DNA of 6,570 bases, from contig JAQGJF010000681.1 in the NCBI GenBank assembly GCA_028290765.1, forward strand, positions 1 through 6,570, read 5' to 3'. The notes below the pieces were generated by a model. That model worked only from the letters and a program-made list of their open reading frames with translations. It had not been told where the DNA came from and searched no databases. Both the position numbers and the translations under genes were made by a program. The number at the start of each line of letters is the position of its first letter. Positions within the stretch are counted from its first letter, which is position 1. Of the stretch, positions 1 to 5,947 are shown piece after piece. Source of the DNA: Tardiphaga sp. (lineage in GTDB: Bacteria > Pseudomonadota > Alphaproteobacteria > Rhizobiales > Xanthobacteraceae).

Positions 1-5
1 GTCTC

Positions 6-141
6 TTTCTTCCCTCTCCCCTTTTGGGAGAGGGTGGCGCGGACGAAGTCCGTGCCGGGGTAGCGGCAAAACGAGAGGCTGTCCCCTCACCCGCCTTCGC
101 TGCGCGAAGGCACCCTCTCCCACAAGGGGAGAGGGAAGAAA
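6..141. repeat. Composite inverted-repeat intergenic element (REP/BIME-like) after argF
   Basis: Two 31-bp arms, 6-36 and 111-141, are reverse complements of each other with one mismatch. Each arm is itself a hairpin: CCCTCTCCC/GGGAGAGGG with a 5-nt loop, at 12-34 and 113-135. The 74-bp interior carries smaller hairpins, including CCTTCGC/GCGAAGG at 94-110 and GGAC/GTCC near 43-53. The element starts one base after the argF stop codon, so it lies in the 3' end of the argDF transcript, where it could stabilise the mRNA or help end transcription; there is no clear T-run. From memory, CCCTCTCCC-type hairpin elements are widely repeated in intergenic DNA of Bradyrhizobium and relatives. I see no transposase and no coding sequence in it. 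Confidence 0.85.
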
Positions 142-142
142 C

Positions 143-1069
143 CTACCCCACCGCGTCGAGGCACCAGGCCAGAATGCCCTTCTGCGCGTGCAGGCGATTT
201 TCGGCTTCGTCGAACACCACCGATTGCGGACCGTCCATCACCTCGTCGGTGACTTCGTCGCCGCGATGCGCCGGCAGGCAGTGCATGAACAGCGCATCGG
301 GCTTCGCCAGCGACATCAGCTTGGCGTTGACCTGATAGGGTTTCAGCACATTGTGCCGATGTTCGCCGTCCTTGTCGCCCATCGACACCCAGGTGTCGGT
401 GACCACGCAATCGACGCCGCGCACCGCGGCTTCCGGATCGTTGCCGAGCACGATCGGCGCATCGGTCGCCTTGATCCAGTCCCGCATCAGCCTGTTGGGC
501 GCGAGTTGCGGCGGCGTTGCACTGCGCAGATTGAAGTGGAAACGCTCCGCGGCATGCGCCCACGACGCCAGCACGTTATTGTCGTCGCCGGTCCTGGCCA
601 CGGTTCGGCCCTTGATCGGACCGCGATGTTCCTCGAACGTCATCAGATCCGCCATCACCTGGCAGGGATGCGAGCGCCGCGTCAGCCCGTTGATGACAGG
701 CACGGTGGCGTGCGCCGCCAGTTCCAGCAGCGCCTCATGGTTGAGAATGCGGATCATGATGGCGTCGACATAGCGCGACAGCACCCGCGCGGTGTCGGCG
801 ATGGTTTCGCCGCGCCCGAGCTGCATTTCGGCGCCGGTCAGCATGATGGATTCGCCGCCGAGCTGGCGCATGCCGACGTCGAACGACACCCGCGTTCGGG
901 TCGACGGCTTTTCGAAGATCATCGCCAGGGTCTTGCCTTCGAGCGGCTTGTCGCGCTTGGCATGCGCCTTGAGCTTCGCTTTCATGGCGACGCCGGCGTC
1001 GAGCATGGTGCGCAGTTCCGTGGTCGGCAGCTCGCTGAGATCGAGAAAATGACGCGGTGCCGAGCTCAT
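143..1069 (-). CDS. argF: Ornithine carbamoyltransferase (anabolic)
   Basis: This 308-residue protein transfers the carbamoyl group of carbamoyl phosphate to ornithine, giving citrulline in cytoplasmic arginine synthesis. Visible family motifs are the carbamoyl-phosphate loop STRTR (residues 56-60), [11 protein letters not shown] (127-137), GDDNN (161-165), the SMG loop (229-231) and the ornithine/carbamoyl site HCLPAHR (263-269). Length is normal for the family. The start at 1069 is well supported: GGGAGG lies 7 nt upstream (1077-1082) inside the end of argD, and the ATG overlaps the argD TGA as ATGA, indicating translational coupling. The frame is open further upstream to 1657, but that part only shadows argD. 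The stop is TAG, one base before the inverted-repeat element. One oddity is Arg159, at a position that I recall as Trp in close relatives (VAWTGD). Confidence 0.97.
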   Translation of the reverse strand: MSSAPRHFLDLSELPTTELRTMLDAGVAMKAKLKAHAKRDKPLEGKTLAMIFEKPSTRTRVSFDVGMRQLGGESIMLTGAEMQLGRGETIADTARVLSRYVDAIMIRILNHEALLELAAHATVPVINGLTRRSHPCQVMADLMTFEEHRGPIKGRTVARTGDDNNVLASWAHAAERFHFNLRSATPPQLAPNRLMRDWIKATDAPIVLGNDPEAAVRGVDCVVTDTWVSMGDKDGEHRHNVLKPYQVNAKLMSLAKPDALFMHCLPAHRGDEVTDEVMDGPQSVVFDEAENRLHAQKGILAWCLDAVG

Positions 1070-2277
1070 CGCGCGGCCTCCCGCTCCGGCGCATGGGCCG
1101 ACAGGGTCACGCAGGCCTGCTCCAGCCGCCGCACCGCCTCTTCGATCTCCGCCTCGCTGACGATCAGCGGCGGCAGGAAACGCACGACGTTTTCGCCGGC
1201 GCCGACAGTGAGCAGCTTCTGGTCGCGCAGCGCATTGACGAGGTCGCCCGACGGCACCACCGCCTTGATGCCGATCAGCAGCCCTTCGCCGCGCACTTCG
1301 CTCACAATGTTCGGATGGTGATCGATCACCGACGCCAGCTTCTGCTTGAGCAGCAGCGACATCCGCTGGGCATGTTCGAAAAAGCCGGGCTTGAGCATCA
1401 CATCGAGTACGGCATTCGCCGCCGCCACCGCCAGCGGATTGCCACCGAAGGTGGAACCGTGCGAACCCGGCGTCATGCCGGAGGCCGCCTCGGCGGTCGC
1501 GAGGCAAGCGCCGATCGGGAAGCCGCCGCCGAGCGCCTTGGCCAGCGACATCACATCCGGCGCGACGCCGATCCGTTGATGAGCGAACAGCGCGCCGGTG
1601 CGCCCCATGCCGGTCTGCACCTCGTCGAATATCAGCAGCAGGCCCTTTTCGTCGCACAGCTCGCGCAGCGCCCGAAAGAACGCATTCGGCGGCGCGCGGA
1701 CGCCGCCCTCACCTTGCAGCGGCTCGATCAGGATGCCGGCGGTGCCGGGGCCGATGGCGTTCTTGACCGCGTCGAGATCGCCGATTGCGACCTGGTCGAA
1801 GCCGTCCATCGGCGGACCAAAACCCTCGAGATATTTGGCGGCGCCAGTCGCGGCCAGCGTCGCCAGGGTCCGGCCATGGAACGCGCCTTCGAAGGTGATG
1901 ATCCGGTAGCGTTCCGGATGACCCTTGGCGGCGTGGTATTTGCGGGTGACCTTGATGGCGCATTCCATCGCCTCGGCGCCGGAATTGGCGAAGAACACGA
2001 AGTCGGCGAAGCTTTGCTCGCACAACCGTGCCGCGAGCCGCTCGCCGTCCGGACTCTTGAACAGGTTCGACATGTGCCAGAGCTTGGTCGCCTGCTCCTG
2101 CAGCGCGGCGACCAGATGCGGGTGGGCATGGCCCAGCGCATTGACGGCGACGCCGCTGGTGAAATCGAGATAGCGCTCGCCATCGGTCCCGATCAGCCAA
2201 GCGCCCTCGCCGCGCTCGAAGGCGACATCGGCACGGGCGAATACCGGCATCAGATGGGGGGGCGCGCTCTTGGTCAT
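1066..2277 (-). CDS. argD: Acetylornithine aminotransferase (PLP-dependent, class III)
   Basis: This 403-residue enzyme converts N-acetylglutamate semialdehyde and glutamate to N-acetylornithine in arginine synthesis; in some bacteria the family also serves lysine synthesis. Class-III aminotransferase features are in order: the [10 protein letters not shown] phosphate-binding segment (96-105), EGAFHGRT (130-137), the cofactor aspartate in FDEVQTG (Asp218), the Schiff-base lysine in [11 protein letters not shown] (Lys247), and GSTFGGNP (274-281). Length and ends fit the family. The chosen ATG has only a weak Shine-Dalgarno (GGA, 2284-2286), which lies in an inverted repeat. Met10, in the sequence [10 protein letters not shown], is a possible alternative start because many homologues begin near there. 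argD is the first gene of a two-gene operon and overlaps argF by 4 bp. A promoter and a structured leader of about 104 nt lie upstream. Confidence 0.96.
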   Translation of the reverse strand: MTKSAPPHLMPVFARADVAFERGEGAWLIGTDGERYLDFTSGVAVNALGHAHPHLVAALQEQATKLWHMSNLFKSPDGERLAARLCEQSFADFVFFANSGAEAMECAIKVTRKYHAAKGHPERYRIITFEGAFHGRTLATLAATGAAKYLEGFGPPMDGFDQVAIGDLDAVKNAIGPGTAGILIEPLQGEGGVRAPPNAFFRALRELCDEKGLLLIFDEVQTGMGRTGALFAHQRIGVAPDVMSLAKALGGGFPIGACLATAEAASGMTPGSHGSTFGGNPLAVAAANAVLDVMLKPGFFEHAQRMSLLLKQKLASVIDHHPNIVSEVRGEGLLIGIKAVVPSGDLVNALRDQKLLTVGAGENVVRFLPPLIVSEAEIEEAVRRLEQACVTLSAHAPEREAAR

Positions 2278-2342
2278 GGCCGATCCGATCGACGTTGGGA
2301 GGGCTTGCCGGCAGCGCCTGTGCGCGATCGGATCAACAGCAC
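2274..2342 (-). other. Possible arginine-rich upstream reading frame in the argD leader
   Basis: A 22-codon frame starts at GTG (2342-2340) or at TTG (2336-2334). Its TGA overlaps the argD ATG as ATGA. Five of the 22 residues are Arg (codons 5, 7, 17, 18 and 21). GGGGG at 2342-2346 is 5 nt from the TTG, a plausible spacing, but it directly abuts the GTG. Codons 4-6 lie in the left arm of the inverted repeat whose right arm covers the argD ribosome binding site. The same frame is open far upstream, so its openness is not evidence of coding, and high-GC DNA favours Arg codons. Translation is a hypothesis. Confidence 0.25.
2282..2334 (-). promoter_or_regulatory. Inverted repeat in the argD leader overlapping the weak Shine-Dalgarno
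   Basis: GATCCGATCG at 2282-2291 is an exact reverse complement of CGATCGGATC at 2325-2334, with 33 nt between. In the argD mRNA this is a 10-bp stem whose 3' arm ends 4 nt before the start codon and contains the only SD-like triplet, GGA, at -9 to -7. The stem could therefore repress argD translation until opened. The repeat is seen directly; the regulatory role is inferred. Confidence 0.5.
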
Positions 2343-2355
2343 CCCCGGAAACGAA

Positions 2356-2381
2356 ACGTGCCGCCTTTCAAGGCGGCACGT
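2356..2381. promoter_or_regulatory. Perfect 26-bp palindrome at the predicted argD transcription start
   Basis: The arms ACGTGCCGCCTT (2356-2367) and AAGGCGGCACGT (2370-2381) are exact reverse complements around a 2-nt centre. As RNA this gives a strong GC-rich hairpin, with GUGCCGCC paired to GGCGGCAC. The outer edge falls where the argD promoter predicts +1, so the site could be an operator blocking initiation or a 5'-terminal mRNA hairpin. On the minus strand it is followed by TTTCGTTT, so a terminator for transcripts arriving from upstream is a third reading. Confidence 0.6.
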
Positions 2382-2388
2382 GAGCATT

Positions 2389-2416
2389 ATTCTATGTGCG
2401 CGGCGATGACTGTCAA
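2389..2416 (-). promoter_or_regulatory. Sigma70-type promoter for argDF
   Basis: On the minus strand a consensus -35 TTGACA (2411-2416) is followed after 16 bp by TAGAAT (2389-2394), which matches the -10 consensus at five of six positions. This is the best promoter in the window and points at argD, with transcription expected to start near 2381-2382. The leader would then be about 104 nt. Confidence 0.75.
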
Positions 2417-2516
2417 CCGTGTGCGACGCCGGCGAGGAACGCAAAAGTCGCAGAAAAAGCCGATTTCGCTGCTTGGATACTACCTGCGTAATAGAATATG
2501 TGGACGCATTGACGCG

Positions 2517-2660
2517 GACTCTTGCGCGCGAGTCACGGCATATTGTAGCTTTTGAGCTGTCGGGTACGACATCTCGTGCGCGGTTGTGTTCCTCTACGGT
2601 CCTGTGTTCGGCGTAAACGCCCGGGCGCGCTTGATGCGCCCGGCGAGGGCTAAGGGATTC
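2517..2660. promoter_or_regulatory. Cluster of three GANTC (CcrM methylation) sites upstream of gcrA
   Basis: GACTC is at 2517-2521, GAGTC at 2530-2534 and GATTC at 2656-2660, all between argD and gcrA. Scanning the rest of the window by eye, I find only about four more (849, 2052, 3928 and 4269), all inside genes. In Alphaproteobacteria, CcrM methylates GANTC, and GcrA acts with sigma70 at promoters carrying methylated sites. The first pair lies 13 bp apart just upstream of an AT-rich CATATTGTAG (2539-2548) that could hold a -10, but I see no convincing full gcrA promoter. Control of gcrA through these sites is inferred. Confidence 0.55.
2621..2643 (+). other. GC-rich hairpin in the gcrA upstream region
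   Basis: CCGGGCGC (2621-2628) pairs exactly with GCGCCCGG (2636-2643) around a 7-nt loop. No T-run follows, so it is not a standard intrinsic terminator. It lies about 97 nt before the gcrA start codon and may be part of the mRNA leader. Apart from the elements listed separately, I see no gene in 2278-2739. Confidence 0.4.
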
Positions 2661-2739
2661 TGCCTGCAGGGATTTTGAAAGAATTTCGCATTGGCGCTGT
2701 CCCCGGGAACGGAAGGCGCAACAACAAGGGAAGAGTGCG

Positions 2740-3249
2740 ATGACGGTATTGACCTGGACCGACGATCGCGTCGAACAATTGAAGAAATTTTGGGAGGCCG
2801 GGCTTTCGGCCAGCCAGATCGCTGCGGAACTTGGTAATGTTACCAGGAACGCCGTGATCGGCAAAGTCCATCGGCTGGGACTTTCCGGCCGTGCCAAGAG
2901 CCCGTCCTCGGCGGCGCCGCGCCCGCGCAAGGCCCGTCCGGCCCAGCACATGATGCGGGTCACGCGCCCGGTATCGCGCGGCAATACCGCGCTGGCGCAC
3001 GCCTTCGAAGTCGAGGTCGAGCCGGATCCGATCGCCTACGACAATGTCGTTCCGATGAGCCAGCGGCTGTCGCTGCTGGAACTCAACGAGGCCACCTGCC
3101 ACTGGCCGATCGGCGATCCGAGCAATCCGGAGTTCTTCTTCTGCGGCGGCAAGGCGCTGGCGAGCCTGCCCTATTGCGCGCACCACTCCCGCATTGCCTA
3201 TCAGCCGGCGAGCGATCGCCGCCGCCAGCAGCCGAAGCCGACACGCTAA
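2740..3249 (+). CDS. gcrA: GcrA family cell-cycle regulator
   Basis: This 169-residue protein is the alphaproteobacterial transcription factor that binds sigma70 and promotes open-complex formation at promoters with methylated GANTC sites, driving S-phase genes. The N-terminus is diagnostic: MTVLTWTDDRVEQLKKFW, then a helix-turn-helix of about 22-46 (LSASQIAAELGNVTRNAVIG, KVHRLGLSGR). A basic, Pro/Ala-rich linker follows (about 52-80). The C-terminal sigma-interacting part (about 115-155) includes TCHWPIGDP, FFFCGG and LPYCAHH, with Cys120, Cys135, Cys146, His148 and His149 in a spacing that suggests metal binding or structural importance. Size matches the family. A purine-rich AAGGGAAGAG ends 4 nt before the ATG. 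The gene is divergent from argD and converges on the phoR-like kinase. Three GANTC sites upstream suggest it is itself a CcrM/GcrA target. Confidence 0.96.
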   Translation: MTVLTWTDDRVEQLKKFWEAGLSASQIAAELGNVTRNAVIGKVHRLGLSGRAKSPSSAAPRPRKARPAQHMMRVTRPVSRGNTALAHAFEVEVEPDPIAYDNVVPMSQRLSLLELNEATCHWPIGDPSNPEFFFCGGKALASLPYCAHHSRIAYQPASDRRRQQPKPTR

Positions 3250-3256
3250 GTTGCTT

Positions 3257-3276
3257 ATCCCCGCGCTTGCGGGGAT
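3257..3276. terminator. Hairpin between the convergent gcrA and phoR genes
   Basis: ATCCCCGC (3257-3264) and GCGGGGAT (3269-3276) form a perfect 8-bp stem with a GCTT tetraloop. The hairpin begins 7 bp after the gcrA stop and 9 bp beyond the kinase stop, the expected place for a shared bidirectional terminator. Neither strand has a good T-run after it, so efficiency is uncertain and it may only protect 3' ends. Confidence 0.5.
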
Positions 3277-3285
3277 CGCAGGCCT

Positions 3286-4584
3286 TCAGGCTGCGGCTGC
3301 AGTCTTGCCCGCCGGGAAGCAGGCCGTGAAGGTGGCGCCGTTCTTCGGCACGCTTTCGATCAAAAGACGTCCGCGATGACGGGCCAGGATATGTTTGACC
3401 AGCGACAGACCGAGCCCGGTGCCGCCCTGTGCGCGACTGTCGCCGACATCGACCCGATAAAACCGTTCGGTCAGCCGCGGCAGATGTTCGGGCGCGATGC
3501 CGGGGCCGAAATCACGCACCAGCACGCGGATTTCCGGCGCCCCCTCGGCTGAAGTCGCCGACGTCAGCGAAACGATCACCTTGCCGCCCGAGGCGCCGTA
3601 TTTCAGCGCGTTCTCGATCAGGTTCTCGAACATTCGCAGCAACTCCTCGCGATCGCCGGCGATCACCACCGGCGTTCCCGGCAGATCGATGTCGATCGCC
3701 ACCTGGCGCTCGCCCGCCAGCGGCTCCAGCCCGTCGGCGACCTGCCGGATGATCGGGACGATATCGACCAGGGTGTCGGGCCGGACATGGGCCGAGAGCT
3801 CGACCCGCGACAGCGACAACAGATCGTCGATCAGCCGCGCCATCCGCGTGGCCTGCGCATGCATGATGCCGAGGAACCGCTCCCGGGCCTTGGCATCGTC
3901 CTTGGCCGGCCCCTGCAGCGTGTCGATGAATCCTGACAGCGCCGCCAGCGGCGTGCGCAATTCGTGGCTGGCGTTGGCGACGAAGTCGGCGCGCATTTCC
4001 TCGACCCGGCGCAGCGGTGTCTGATCGTGGAAGGTCATCAGCATGCAGTAGTCGGTGCCGCCGAACGTCGTCGGCACCGAGACCGGGGTGATGATCAGCT
4101 CCATCCAGCGATCGACCGGCACGTGGTCGAGATAGGTCGCGCGCCGCGGCTCCGCGGTCGCAATGGCCTGGCGCAATGCCGTAATGATCTCCGGCGAGCG
4201 CAGCGCGAACTGGGCGAGTTCGTTGCGGCGCAGTGCCGGCGCCAACTGCGCCGCCGCCGCATTGAGGTGAATCACCCGGCCGGCGCGGTCCAGCAACACG
4301 GCGGGATCCGGCATGCCGGCCACGATCGCCCGCACCGCCGCGGTCTCGACCGGATTGACGCCGAGCGCGTCGTCGCGGGAGGCGGCGACGTGATGCAATC
4401 GCCAGGGCACCAGCGCGGCGCCCGCGATGCAGCTGAACGCGATCAAAGCGCGCAGCAGCGACAATTCGCCGAACAGCACCAGCGCGGCCAGCGCGAGACC
4501 GGCTGTCAGCAGGACGATGGCCGAATGCCGCAACCGGTCGGGCCACGGCGAGAAGATCGATGAAGAGGAAGCGTCTGCTGTCAT
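3286..4584 (-). CDS. phoR: PhoR-like membrane sensor histidine kinase
   Basis: This 432-residue two-component kinase would autophosphorylate and pass phosphate to a response regulator, by family resemblance PhoB of the phosphate-starvation response. Order of parts: two transmembrane helices (about 20-38 and 43-61) with almost no periplasmic loop, as in PhoR; a PAS domain (about 83-190, starting at IVAGMPDPAVLLDRAGRVI); a HisKA domain with the phospho-acceptor His207 in NASHELRTPL; and an HATPase domain with N-box NLIENALKY (321-329), G1 DFGPGI (358-363), F-box ERFYRVD and G2 GGTGLGLSL (387-395). All catalytic motifs are intact. The nearest SD, GGGGAG, is 12 nt before the ATG, rather far, but no other in-frame start fits better. 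It lies 35 bp after the UPF0104-type gene and is probably co-transcribed with it. No pst, phoU or phoB gene is in the window, so the phosphate role rests on protein similarity alone. Confidence 0.85.
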   Translation of the reverse strand: MTADASSSSIFSPWPDRLRHSAIVLLTAGLALAALVLFGELSLLRALIAFSCIAGAALVPWRLHHVAASRDDALGVNPVETAAVRAIVAGMPDPAVLLDRAGRVIHLNAAAAQLAPALRRNELAQFALRSPEIITALRQAIATAEPRRATYLDHVPVDRWMELIITPVSVPTTFGGTDYCMLMTFHDQTPLRRVEEMRADFVANASHELRTPLAALSGFIDTLQGPAKDDAKARERFLGIMHAQATRMARLIDDLLSLSRVELSAHVRPDTLVDIVPIIRQVADGLEPLAGERQVAIDIDLPGTPVVIAGDREELLRMFENLIENALKYGASGGKVIVSLTSATSAEGAPEIRVLVRDFGPGIAPEHLPRLTERFYRVDVGDSRAQGGTGLGLSLVKHILARHRGRLLIESVPKNGATFTACFPAGKTAAAA

Positions 4585-4619
4585 CGGGACGGCTGTCTCC
4601 CCAATTTCCGGGTTTTGTT

Positions 4620-5675
4620 TCAGGCGCCGGAACCGCCGTGTTTCTTGAACTGGGCGCCCTCGGGGGCCGGCGCGGCTTCAAGGGCCGGTGCCGCCGCGCG
4701 CAGGCGCTTCATCCGCGCCCCGAGGATAACCTCCCGAAGCGTCAGCAAGATTACGGACAGGAAGAACGGCGCAAGATAATATAACACGCGAAACAGCAGC
4801 ATGCCGGCCAGCAGGTCTTCCTTGTCCATCTGCCACAGGCCGACCAGCATGGCGGCGTCGAACACGCCAAGCCCGCCCGGCGAATGGCTGGCGAAGCCGA
4901 GCAATGTTGCCGAAACGAAAATCACCGCGACGACGACGAAGCCGAGATTGGGCTCGTCCGGCACCAGCACATACATCGCCAGCGCGCAGAAGCCGAGATC
5001 GACGATACCGATCGCGATCTGCAGCAGCGTCAGCGGGCCACCGGGCAGCACCACCGTCCAAGGCCCACGGCCCACGGTGCGCGGCTGCACCCAGACCCAG
5101 GCCACATACCCCACCAGGCTGACGAGAATGCCGATCGCCAAGAGCCGGTTGAGCCAGATCGGCAACAGGTCGATCGAAGCCGCCGCTTCCGGATGGTAGC
5201 AGATGCCGAGGCCCAGCACCGCGGCGTTGCCGAGCCAGAATGTCAGGCCGGCCAGAAAGCAGATCTTGGCGACGTCGATCGCGTTCAATCCCCAGGCGGA
5301 ATAGATCCGATAGCGCACCGCGCCGCCTGTGAAGACGCTGGCGCCGACATTGTGCCCGATCGAATAGCTGGCAAAGGCCGCCAGCGCGTTGACCCGGTAG
5401 GGGATATCGGGACGGCCGATCGCCCGGACCGCGAACCAGTCGTAGAAAGTCAGCGTGAAATAGCCGGCGGCGACGAACAAACCGGCCAGGGCAACCTGGC
5501 GGGGTTCGGTGGCCTTGATGGCTTCGAGAACATCCTCAAAGTCGATGTTCCGCAGCATGTGAAAGAGAACGTAGCAGGCGATCGCGATGACCGCGACGCT
5601 GACCAATACACCAAGTTTGTGCAGGATTTGCTTCTGGCGCAGAAACGAGACCGCCCTGCGTATTGCTTCCAGCAT
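4620..5675 (-). CDS. UPF0104 / YbhN-type (MprF flippase-domain-like) membrane protein
   Basis: This 351-residue inner-membrane protein belongs to the lysylphosphatidylglycerol-synthase transmembrane family, which includes the N-terminal flippase half of MprF. Roughly eight hydrophobic segments are visible (about 21-41, 61-81, 95-118, 137-158, 177-197, 214-237, 244-263 and 289-314). Family-type conserved stretches are SIGHNVGASVFTGGAVRYRIY, split here as 105-113 and 114-125; SHSPGGLGVFDA (263-274); and FRVLYYLAPF (295-304). There is no C-terminal aminoacyl-transferase domain, so it cannot itself make lysyl-PG; lipid transport is a reasonable guess, but the substrate is unknown. The tail (about 325-351) is Ala/Pro-rich and then polar, probably cytoplasmic. 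The start has GAGG 5 nt upstream (5681-5684). The kinase follows after 35 bp, suggesting one operon. Confidence 0.85.
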   Translation of the reverse strand: MLEAIRRAVSFLRQKQILHKLGVLVSVAVIAIACYVLFHMLRNIDFEDVLEAIKATEPRQVALAGLFVAAGYFTLTFYDWFAVRAIGRPDIPYRVNALAAFASYSIGHNVGASVFTGGAVRYRIYSAWGLNAIDVAKICFLAGLTFWLGNAAVLGLGICYHPEAAASIDLLPIWLNRLLAIGILVSLVGYVAWVWVQPRTVGRGPWTVVLPGGPLTLLQIAIGIVDLGFCALAMYVLVPDEPNLGFVVVAVIFVSATLLGFASHSPGGLGVFDAAMLVGLWQMDKEDLLAGMLLFRVLYYLAPFFLSVILLTLREVILGARMKRLRAAAPALEAAPAPEGAQFKKHGGSGA

Positions 5676-5764
5676 CTAGACCTCGAATACGCTTCCACGG
5701 CCGACGGCGAACGGGCGAACCTCGACACTGCCATCGCCGCGCTGTCTCCCGGCCCAGCTGTCGT

Positions 5765-5814
5765 AGCGCGTTTTCGGCGGAAGTGGAATTCGGTCGGGGG
5801 GAATAAAACGCGCT
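5765..5814. repeat. Palindromic intergenic repeat element (REP-like)
   Basis: AGCGCGTTTT (5765-5774) and AAAACGCGCT (5805-5814) are exact 10-bp inverted repeats around 30 nt. The interior (CGGCGGAAGTGGAATTCGG...) resembles, from memory, a short palindromic repeat spread through Bradyrhizobium and Rhodopseudomonas genomes (GCGTTTTCGAGCGAAGTGG... AAAACGC). It lies upstream of the UPF0104-type gene and would be in or near its promoter region. The rest of the 5676-5947 gap shows no gene. An AT-rich CTAATATATTG on the minus strand (near 5819-5829) could hold a -10, but no good -35 is at the right distance. Confidence 0.65.
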
Positions 5815-5947
5815 CCTTCAATATATTAGGTCGCATTCAGTAAACCAGATGTCTACTTTGGCCGGTTTCCTGGCACAACAGCGGCTTTAGCGTGAAAGTG
5901 CCTGCAGCGTAATGAAGGTTTCGTGACTTCGCATCGCAACCGTCGGA

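Noticed and set aside
188..1321. Long plus-strand open frame opposite argF and the end of argD (377 codons)
   Set aside because: It is antisense to clearly recognisable ArgF and ArgD, has the His/Arg/Gln-rich composition typical of GC-rich antisense frames, and matches no family I know.
1070..1657. N-terminal extension of argF in the same frame
   Set aside because: It overlaps argD wholly, is Arg/Ala-rich shadow sequence, and the true start at 1069 has a strong SD and the ATGA overlap.
1057..2409. Long plus-strand open frame opposite argD (450 codons)
   Set aside because: It is an antisense shadow of a complete, motif-bearing aminotransferase; its composition is not protein-like and it runs into the leader region.
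2401..2739. Search for CtrA boxes (TTAA-N7-TTAA), DnaA boxes, a tRNA, or an ArgR-type box in the gcrA/argD intergenic region
   Set aside because: None found by eye. The best -10-like plus-strand sequences (TAGAAT at 2492, TATTGT at 2541) lack a good -35 at 16-18 bp.
2274..2984. Long minus-strand frame from gcrA through the intergenic region to argD (236 codons)
   Set aside because: It crosses gcrA antisense and the argD promoter, and has no recognisable domain. Only its last 22 codons are of interest, as a possible leader frame.
4884..5843. Plus-strand open frame of 319 codons opposite the UPF0104-type gene
   Set aside because: It is rich in Asp, Arg, Gln and His, has no hydrophobic core or recognisable motif, and lies opposite a membrane protein with conserved motifs.
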